Assembly: GCA_036505275.1 (NCBI GenBank)
Contig: DASXTS010000280.1
Span: 1-14,283, forward strand
Direction of reading: 5' to 3'
From: DASXTS01 sp036505275
GTDB taxonomy: Bacteria; Actinomycetota; Actinomycetes; Mycobacteriales; Pseudonocardiaceae
Length of the DNA: 14,283 nt
A program made the position numbers and the translations under genes. Below are positions 1-4,727 of this stretch, piece after piece; within the stretch, counting starts at the first letter, position 1; each line of letters starts with the position of its first letter. Below the pieces are notes generated by a model. It did no database searches. It saw only the letters and a list, made by a program, of their open reading frames with translations, and had not been told where the DNA came from.

Positions 1-145
1 TCCAGCCGCCGCAGCCGCACCGGCCCCACCGCGTCGAGGATGTGGAATTTCCCCAGTAGAACCGGGGTGATGTCACATCGTCGCCAATAGGGCCGTCCAG
101 AAAGTAGATGGCCGCGACGGAGGCCGGAGGAGGTGGCCACAGCGC
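1..145. other. Left-edge leader, possible edge of a divergent gene
   Basis: This stretch precedes the first complete gene. On the minus strand, positions 1 to about 74 read as an open frame containing GKFHILDAVGPVRLRRL, with nearly every third base G or C, as in real genes here. That suggests the start of a divergent gene running off the window. The signal fades above position 75. The only in-frame start I see is a GTG at 138-140, five bases from the next gene, so the boundary is unclear and a second minus frame (IYFLDGPIGDDVTSP) is also open. On the plus strand AGGAGG at 128-133 is the likely ribosome binding site for the gene at 146, with a long 12-nt spacer. Confidence 0.25.
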
Positions 146-1093
146 ATGAGGGCCGGACTGTACGTGGCGATCGTGACCGCGCTCACCGGGCTCGGCATGG
201 CCATCACCGGGGTGTGGTGCCTGGTGGCGCCGCGCTCGTTTGCCGAGCGGGTGGACTTTCCGTATCACGAGCACTTCCTGCACGACCTCGGCGCGTTCCA
301 GCTCGGCATCGGTGGCACGCTGCTGCTCGCGCTGATCTGGGGCGACGCGCTGGCCACCGCGCTGGCCGGCTTCGTGCTGGCGAACACCGTGCACACCGTC
401 AACCACGTTGTCGATCTGCACCTCGGTGGCAGCCCGTCGCAGGCGTGGCTGCTCGGGGTGGCGTCGGTGGCGGCGGCCGTCGCACTGGTGCTGCGGCTCG
501 CCGCGCTCGGTTACGTCGTCGGCCGGGTGTCCTTCGCCACCACCCCGGAGCTGGCCCCGTTCGTTCGGCAGAAGACCGTATTGCTCACCACCTACCGGCG
601 GGATGGCACGCCGGGCCGCACGCCGGTGAGCATCGCCGTCGACGGCGATCACGCCTACGTGCGCAGCTTCGACAAGGCCGTGAAGACCCGGCGGCTGCGG
701 GTCGACCCGACCGCCGAGGTCGCTCCGGCCAGCGCCCGCGGCACCGCGACAGGTGGCCCGGTGCTGCCGGCCCGGATGCGCCGCCTCGACGGCGCGGAAC
801 ACCGCCGCGCGGCCCGCCTGCTCGCCCGCAAGTACCCCTTCCTGCACGGCATTCTCGTCCCGCTCATGCACCGCGTGCTGCACACCAGGACCGGGCGAAC
901 CGTGCACTTCGAGCTGGTCCCGACGCCGCGGAGCGAAGGATCCGGCTTACCCCGCGGCCAGCCGGGCGTCCAGCTCGGCGAGGTCCGCGACGAACCAGAG
1001 CTGGCGACCGCGGTTGGACTCCCGGACGAGGGCCGGCAGCGCCGTGCTGGCGCCAAGGTGCGCCGCGATGTCGCCGACGATCGCCAGGCGTAG
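146..1093 (+). CDS. Membrane-anchored PPOX-class F420/flavin-dependent oxidoreductase-like protein
   Basis: The protein is 315 residues in two parts. Residues 1-125 are hydrophobic, with about four predicted membrane helices (roughly 5-27, 46-66, 68-86 and 102-125). Residues 130-258 match the split-barrel PPOX/F420-dependent family: a KTVLLTTYRRDGTPGRTPVSI strand region near 143-163, then YVRSF and KTRRLRVDPTAEVAPASARG near 171-199, the usual cofactor-contacting segment. Such enzymes use F420 or FMN to reduce small molecules or bind cofactor; the substrate is not evident. Fusion to a membrane domain would place the active site at the inner membrane face. The recognisable domain ends at HFELVPT (about residue 260). 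The last 55 residues are read opposite the DUF4180 gene and look like read-through past a lost stop. ATG 146 is chosen because AGGAGG lies upstream, though 12 nt away. Domain call fairly sure; cofactor uncertain. Confidence 0.75.
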   Translation: MRAGLYVAIVTALTGLGMAITGVWCLVAPRSFAERVDFPYHEHFLHDLGAFQLGIGGTLLLALIWGDALATALAGFVLANTVHTVNHVVDLHLGGSPSQAWLLGVASVAAAVALVLRLAALGYVVGRVSFATTPELAPFVRQKTVLLTTYRRDGTPGRTPVSIAVDGDHAYVRSFDKAVKTRRLRVDPTAEVAPASARGTATGGPVLPARMRRLDGAEHRRAARLLARKYPFLHGILVPLMHRVLHTRTGRTVHFELVPTPRSEGSGLPRGQPGVQLGEVRDEPELATAVGLPDEGRQRRAGAKVRRDVADDRQA

Positions 1094-1315
1094 CCGGTAG
1101 TTGACGAACTTCTGCATGACGTCGCCGGCCACGCCCGTGCTCAGCGGAAAGAACCGCTCGTCGAGCCGGGCGACCGGCACGGCGACCAGCTCGGCGCGCT
1201 GCTCCAGCGCTCGCGCGATGAGATCGACAACGTCGCGGTCGCTCCTCATTCGCGCGCCGTCCGGATCGCACAGCAGCACCCGTATGCCGTGCCGCTCGGC
1301 GATGGTGTCAGCCAT
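947..1315 (-). CDS. DUF4180 domain-containing protein
   Basis: A 122-residue cytoplasmic protein matching DUF4180 along its whole length. Recognisable blocks are MADTIAERHGIRVLLCDPDG (1-20), the RSDRDVVDLI helix (24-33), GVAGDVMQKFVNYRLRLAIVGD (61-82) and ESNRGRQLWFV (99-109). The fold is STAS-like in character, but no biochemical role is established that I know of. It starts at ATG 1313-1315; no strong Shine-Dalgarno is visible upstream. Its 3' half lies over the end of the PPOX gene on the other strand, a 147-bp convergent overlap. It is divergent from the MDMPI-family gene at 1503 across a 187-bp gap in which I find no confident promoter. Family assignment is firm, function unknown. Confidence 0.85.
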   Translation of the reverse strand: MADTIAERHGIRVLLCDPDGARMRSDRDVVDLIARALEQRAELVAVPVARLDERFFPLSTGVAGDVMQKFVNYRLRLAIVGDIAAHLGASTALPALVRESNRGRQLWFVADLAELDARLAAG

Positions 1316-1488
1316 CGGGCGCCAGGTCGTAGCTCGCGCTTCTTGAACTGCCCTGCCTCGTCGCTCCGGAACGGACGATCTTCCTGCTCATGGTCCAGAT
1401 CCTCCCGCGGTGGGCATCTGCCGGAAACGCGTCGAACGGGCGTTGTAACCGCAGTCACCACCATGTCAGGATCTTGGCCGTTGTAAGT

Positions 1489-1495
1489 AAGGAGG
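1489..1495 (+). promoter_or_regulatory. Ribosome binding site of the MDMPI-family gene
   Basis: AAGGAGG, seven bases before ATG 1503, is close to ideal complementarity to the 3' end of 16S rRNA. It is the strongest Shine-Dalgarno in the window, fixes the start, and suggests efficient translation. Confidence 0.85.
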
Positions 1496-1502
1496 AATTC
1501 TC

Positions 1503-2132
1503 ATGGCAGCTTCCAGCGCCTGGCCCACGATCCACGCCGAGCGGGCAGCTCTCGTCGAGGATCTCGCCTCGCTGCCCGAGGACAGGTGGCGGACGCCGTC
1601 GCTGTGCGGGGATTGGACGGTCCGGGACGTGCTCGGCCACCTGACGGCCACGGCAAAGATGACGCCGCCGACGTTCTTCGTGAAGCTCGCAAGTTCCGGC
1701 TTCCGGTTCGACGGCATGTCCGCCAGGGAGGTCGCCAGGGAGACCGCGGGGACCACCGCCGACGGGCTCGCCGAGTTCCGCCGGGTACTCAACCGCACCT
1801 CCTCGCCGCCGGGGCCGGCCGACACCTGGCTGGGCGAGGTGATCGTGCACGGCGAGGACATCCGCCGGCCCCTGGGCATCAAGCACGCGTACCCGGTGGC
1901 TGCGTTGACGCGGATCGCCGACTTCTACAAGGGCTCGAACCTGCTCATCGGCGCCAAGAACCGAATAGCCGGGCTGACCCTGACGGCCACCGACATCGAC
2001 TGGTCGACCGGCTCCGGTCCCGAGGTGCGCGGCCCCATGCTGTCCCTTGTCATGGCCATGACCGGTCGCTCGGCGGCGCTGGCCGACCTCTCCGGCGAGG
2101 GACTCGACACCCTGCGCGGCCGGATGCGCTGA
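1503..2132 (+). CDS. Maleylpyruvate isomerase-family mycothiol-dependent enzyme (DinB/MDMPI fold)
   Basis: A 209-residue cytoplasmic protein. The N-terminal four-helix DinB/MDMPI bundle shows the family signature LCGDWTVRDVLGHL at 34-47, with His46 as a likely metal ligand. A second motif, VIVHGEDIRRPLG (113-125), supplies His116 and an acidic neighbour. Members bind a divalent metal and use mycothiol, the actinobacterial thiol, for isomerisation or S-transfer; many paralogues have unknown substrates. The C-terminal 60 residues (LTLTATDIDWSTGSGPEV onward) match the small SCP2-like domain often following the bundle. The start at ATG 1503 is set by the strong Shine-Dalgarno. The gene ends in an 18-bp tandem duplication that repeats the last codons and stop, and it converges on the sigma factor gene 24 bp away. 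Specific substrate cannot be given. Confidence 0.85.
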   Translation: MAASSAWPTIHAERAALVEDLASLPEDRWRTPSLCGDWTVRDVLGHLTATAKMTPPTFFVKLASSGFRFDGMSAREVARETAGTTADGLAEFRRVLNRTSSPPGPADTWLGEVIVHGEDIRRPLGIKHAYPVAALTRIADFYKGSNLLIGAKNRIAGLTLTATDIDWSTGSGPEVRGPMLSLVMAMTGRSAALADLSGEGLDTLRGRMR

Positions 2133-2150
2133 CGCGGCCGGATGCGCTGA
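2115..2150 (+). repeat. 18-bp perfect tandem duplication across a stop codon
   Basis: The unit CGCGGCCGGATGCGCTGA occurs at 2115-2132 and 2133-2150, followed by a six-base start of a third copy (CGCGGC). The first copy holds the last codons and TGA of the MDMPI-family gene; the second recreates the same codons and an in-frame TGA downstream. It probably arose by replication slippage and leaves the protein unchanged. It fills almost the whole gap to the convergent sigma gene. Confidence 0.95.
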
Positions 2151-2156
2151 CGCGGC

Positions 2157-2777
2157 TCATCGGGGGTTCCATCTCGGGTCGTTGTGCAAGAGGGCTCTCA
2201 GTTTGTCCAGACATCTGCCGCGGGTGGGCCCGATGCTGCCGTGCGGCATGTCGAGAACGGTCCGGACGGTGCGGTGGCTGGTGTGGCCGGTGACGGCGAG
2301 GATACGGAGCAGCTCCCGGCAGGTCGGCGGCAGCTTCTGCAGGTTCTCCCAGAGGCAGCGGTCCTGCTCGCGGTTGACCAGGTCGGCATCCACGTCGGCC
2401 GCTGGGTCGGGCTGGTCCGCCAGGTCAGGCGGCGCCACGAGGGTGACCCGGCGCTCGATCATGCGCAGCCTTTGCGCGTTGCGGCGGGTGACTGTGACCA
2501 GCCAGCCGGCGAGGGCCTCGGGTGATCGGATGAGCTGCACATTCTCAAGGAACGTTACCCAGGTCGTCTGAACGGCATCGAATGCAGATTCCGTGCCGAG
2601 GCCCTGCGCCCTTGCGACGTTCCAGACCAGCGGGGTAAATCGCTCGACGAGCTGGTCAAGGGCCGCGCGATCATCGTCGCGGGCGAGGCGCAGCAACTCG
2701 CCGGACTCGTAGCGGGTTATTTCGGTGGTCACGGTGGGTCTTTGCACAGCTACCGCCGGTTCATCGCCGTGGCTCAT
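2157..2777 (-). CDS. ECF-type RNA polymerase sigma factor
   Basis: Read from ATG 2775-2777 the protein has 206 residues. Region 2 is clear: a DDDRAALDQLVERFTPLVWNVARA block, then DAVQTTWVTFLENV (the -10-recognising helix region with Trp) and ALAGWLVTVTRRNAQR. Region 4 follows an acidic linker: LPPTCRELLRIL, then GHTSHRTVRTVLDMPHGSIGPTRGRCLDKLR, with the recognition helix around GSIGPTRGRC. Size and two-domain form fit the ECF group, which directs RNA polymerase to a small regulon, often under a partner anti-sigma factor. None is encoded here. The frame stays open to GTG 2828, but those 17 extra codons have roughly half G/C third positions, unlike the genes around, so ATG 2777 is preferred. 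Neither start has a well-placed Shine-Dalgarno. It converges on the MDMPI-family gene. Confidence 0.85.
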   Translation of the reverse strand: MSHGDEPAVAVQRPTVTTEITRYESGELLRLARDDDRAALDQLVERFTPLVWNVARAQGLGTESAFDAVQTTWVTFLENVQLIRSPEALAGWLVTVTRRNAQRLRMIERRVTLVAPPDLADQPDPAADVDADLVNREQDRCLWENLQKLPPTCRELLRILAVTGHTSHRTVRTVLDMPHGSIGPTRGRCLDKLRALLHNDPRWNPR

Positions 2778-2852
2778 TGTCTGATCGGAAGTCTCTTTCC
2801 TGAACGAAGCATTCTGTCTGAACGTCACCGCGGTCGCACACTCTTTTTGACG

Positions 2853-2882
2853 AATAGAGACCCGTATGCCTTGTTAGGACAA
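2853..2882 (-). promoter_or_regulatory. Candidate promoter of the ECF sigma gene
   Basis: On the minus strand TTGTCC (2877-2882) and TCTATT (2853-2858) are separated by 18 bp, resembling a housekeeping -35/-10 pair. The -35 overlaps a small inverted repeat, CTTGTCCTAACAAG (2870-2883). Transcription would begin near 2846, upstream of both candidate starts. It is a pattern match only, and an autoregulated ECF promoter elsewhere in the gap is equally possible. Confidence 0.3.
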
Positions 2883-3003
2883 GATGTCGAGCGTGAGATG
2901 AGAGTCCGTCGGCTTTTCCTCCACAACCAGAGCTGTGACTCGAGTTCAGCTACTTTCAGCCAAAGACATCCCGTTGATTCCAGACCAGGCCGTTCACCCG
3001 ACG

Positions 3004-3047
3004 GCGACGACCTGGCGACGACCTGGTGACGACCTGGCGACGACCCG
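3004..3047. repeat. 11-bp tandem repeat, four copies
   Basis: Unit GCGACGACCTG: copies at 3004-3014 and 3015-3025 are exact, 3026-3036 has one change (GTGACGACCTG) and 3037-3047 has one change (GCGACGACCCG). The period is near one DNA helical turn, so a protein bound to each unit would sit on the same face. Function is unknown; simple slippage could also produce it. Confidence 0.9.
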
Positions 3048-3130
3048 ACGGCCGATGCGCAAGCCGCGAGCATCACACGACCCGAACTCGACCCCGGCCG
3101 GTGTCGCTGGGACGATCGTCGAGCGGATGT

Positions 3131-3180
3131 CCGACTGGCACGGACTGGCACGGACTGGCCCGGACTGGCCCGGACTGGCA
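3131..3180. repeat. 10-bp tandem repeat, five copies, abutting a ribosome binding site
   Basis: Unit CGGACTGGCA/C: copies begin at 3131 (CCGACTGGCA), 3141, 3151, 3161 and 3171, with variation only at the second and tenth bases. The array stops one base before the esterase Shine-Dalgarno, so it lies in the leader or core promoter. Copy number change here could alter expression by altering spacing; that is inference. Confidence 0.92.
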
Positions 3181-3181
3181 T

Positions 3182-3188
3182 GGAGGAG
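3182..3188 (+). promoter_or_regulatory. Ribosome binding site of the carboxylesterase
   Basis: GGAGGAG lies six bases before ATG 3195. It overlaps the upstream in-frame ATG at 3180, which has no Shine-Dalgarno of its own and sits in the repeat array. The site therefore decides for the start at 3195. Confidence 0.8.
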
Positions 3189-3194
3189 TGGCGG

Positions 3195-4697
3195 ATGGAA
3201 CCCATCGTCGAGGTAACCGGTGGCAAGGTGCGCGGTCGCCGAACCGGTGCGGTGACCGCTTTCCTCGGCATTCCGTACGCCGCGCCGGCCGTCGGTGCGG
3301 CCCGTTTCCAGGCACCGCAACCGGCGCCGGCGTGGAGCGGCGTGCGCGACGCGACCGAGTTCGGACCGACCGCGCTGCAGGCGCCGTACCCACCGCCGTT
3401 CAACCGATTCCTGCCCAGTTCTGTGGCGGACGGCCCGGAGTACCTCAACGTCAACGTGTGGACACCCGATCCGGGTGGGGCCGGCCTGCCGGTGATGGTG
3501 TGGATCCCGGGTGGGGCATTCGTCCGAGGCGCGAACTCCATCCCGCTCTACGACGGTTCCGCGTTCGCCCGCGACGGCGTGGTGCTGGTCGGCATCAACT
3601 ACCGGCTGGGCATCGCCGGCTTCGGCGTGCTGCCGGACGCACCGGCGAACCTCGGCCTGCGCGACCAGGTGCTTGCGCTGCAATGGGTGCAGGACAACGT
3701 CGCGGCCTTCGGTGGTGACCCGGGCAATGTCACGATCTTCGGCGAGTCCGCGGGCGGCATGAGCGTTGCCACCCTGTTGTCGGCGCCGGCCGCTCGGGGA
3801 CTGTATGCGAGGGCGATCATGCAGAGCGGCAATGGCATCGCCGTCGCGGACCCGGACGACGCCCGCAAAGTCACCATGGCGGTAGCGGCCGAGCTCGGGG
3901 TGGCGCCGACCGCCGAGGCGTTGGCCACCGTCGATCCGGCCACCCTGCTTGCCGCGCAGCTGGCCGTCGCGCTGGCGGTGGTGACCGTTCCCGACCCCGC
4001 CCGGTGGGGAGCCTCGATCATCCGCGGCGGCCTGGGCATCATGAGCTACTTCCCGTGCATCGACGGCGAACTGGTGACCGGCGTCCCCGTCGAGGTGGTC
4101 GCAGCCGGTGCCGGCGCCACCGTCCCGCTGATGGTCGGGACCACCGAGGAGGAGTACCGGTTCTTCACCGTGCCGACCGGAGTTGCCGCCGCGATCACCC
4201 CGGAGGTGCTGCCCCATGTCCTGGCCCGTTACGGCTGGGACCTCAGCCTCGTCGAGGTGTACGCGGCGAACCGCCCGGGTGCCTCGCTGGGCGATGTGGT
4301 CACCGCGATGCTCACCGACGTCGCATTCCGCGCGCCCACCGTCGGCCTCGCCGAGGCGCAGCAGGCGACCGGCGCGCCCGTGCACGTCTACGAGTTCTCC
4401 TGGCCGACGCCGCTTGCCGATCTCGGCGCCTGCCATGCCCTCGAGCTGCCCTTCGTCTTCGACACGCTGGCCACCCCGGAGGCGCATCAGCTGACCGGTG
4501 CCAACCCACCCCAGGCGCTCGCGACCGAGGTGCACAACGCCTGGGTCGCCTTCGCGCGGGATGGTGATCCGGGCTGGCGCCGGTACACCCCGGACGACCG
4601 GGCCGTGATGACCTTCGACACGGAATCAGGGATCGTGTTGGATCCTCGCCCCGACGAGCTGGCCTGCTGGCGGACCAGCACCACTCTCACGGCCTGA
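3195..4697 (+). CDS. Type-B carboxylesterase/lipase family protein (para-nitrobenzyl esterase-like)
   Basis: A 500-residue alpha/beta hydrolase, the usual length for bacterial type-B carboxylesterases. These cleave carboxylic esters through a Ser-Glu-His triad. The nucleophile elbow GESAGG gives Ser185; the acid is in GTTEEEYRFF (Glu319 or Glu320); the histidine is His414 in ACHALELPFVF. The early block FLGIPYAAPAVGAARF (23-38) and NVNVWTP (85-91) are family landmarks. The oxyanion segment reads WIPGGAFVRG (103-112), where the family normally has His before the glycines, so Pro105 is unusual. No signal peptide is visible, so the enzyme is probably cytoplasmic. It stands alone, preceded by the 10-bp array and convergent with the NACHT gene 29 bp away. 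Natural substrate unknown. Confidence 0.9.
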   Translation: MEPIVEVTGGKVRGRRTGAVTAFLGIPYAAPAVGAARFQAPQPAPAWSGVRDATEFGPTALQAPYPPPFNRFLPSSVADGPEYLNVNVWTPDPGGAGLPVMVWIPGGAFVRGANSIPLYDGSAFARDGVVLVGINYRLGIAGFGVLPDAPANLGLRDQVLALQWVQDNVAAFGGDPGNVTIFGESAGGMSVATLLSAPAARGLYARAIMQSGNGIAVADPDDARKVTMAVAAELGVAPTAEALATVDPATLLAAQLAVALAVVTVPDPARWGASIIRGGLGIMSYFPCIDGELVTGVPVEVVAAGAGATVPLMVGTTEEEYRFFTVPTGVAAAITPEVLPHVLARYGWDLSLVEVYAANRPGASLGDVVTAMLTDVAFRAPTVGLAEAQQATGAPVHVYEFSWPTPLADLGACHALELPFVFDTLATPEAHQLTGANPPQALATEVHNAWVAFARDGDPGWRRYTPDDRAVMTFDTESGIVLDPRPDELACWRTSTTLTA

Positions 4698-4712
4698 TCA
4701 GGCTTGTTACGC

Positions 4713-4727
4713 GGGCGAGGAGCGCCC
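4713..4727. terminator. Weak hairpin between convergent genes
   Basis: GGGCG (4713-4717) and CGCCC (4723-4727) can pair around a five-base loop in the short gap between the esterase and NACHT stops. The stem is only five pairs and no T-run follows on either strand, so bidirectional terminator function is a weak guess. Confidence 0.2.

Larger units (their letters stand above)
2778..3194. other. 417-bp divergent intergenic region with tandem arrays
   Basis: This is the longest non-coding stretch. It lies between the divergent ECF sigma gene and the carboxylesterase. From about 2780 to 2990 it is noticeably richer in A/T than its surroundings, as expected of promoter DNA. From 3004 onward it becomes repetitive: four 11-bp units (3004-3047), a perfect 10-bp palindrome GACGATCGTC (3111-3120), then five 10-bp units (3131-3180) ending one base before the esterase ribosome binding site. 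No open frame inside looks coding; the repeat lengths are not multiples of three. Confidence 0.75.

Noticed and set aside
69..79. Small palindrome GATGTCACATC upstream of the PPOX gene
   Set aside because: Only a 5-1-5 repeat, in a stretch that may be coding on the other strand; not distinguishable from chance.
133..1104. A 323-codon frame overlapping the PPOX gene
   Set aside because: Arg/His/Ala-rich shadow product; the adjacent frame gives clear membrane helices and a split-barrel domain.
1422..1445. ECF-like GGAAAC...CGTT pattern upstream of the MDMPI-family gene
   Set aside because: The spacer is only about 12 bp, too short for ECF promoters (about 15-17 bp).
2778..2828. N-terminal extension of the sigma factor to GTG 2828
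   Set aside because: Only about half the third positions are G/C, unlike coding DNA here, and the extra residues precede the sigma domain without family support.
2994..3180. Tandem arrays considered as a CRISPR or coding repeat
   Set aside because: Units are 10-11 bp, contiguous without spacers, and not multiples of three.
3180..3194. Upstream in-frame ATG for the carboxylesterase
   Set aside because: It overlaps the Shine-Dalgarno GGAGGAG and has none of its own; the next ATG at 3195 is correctly spaced.
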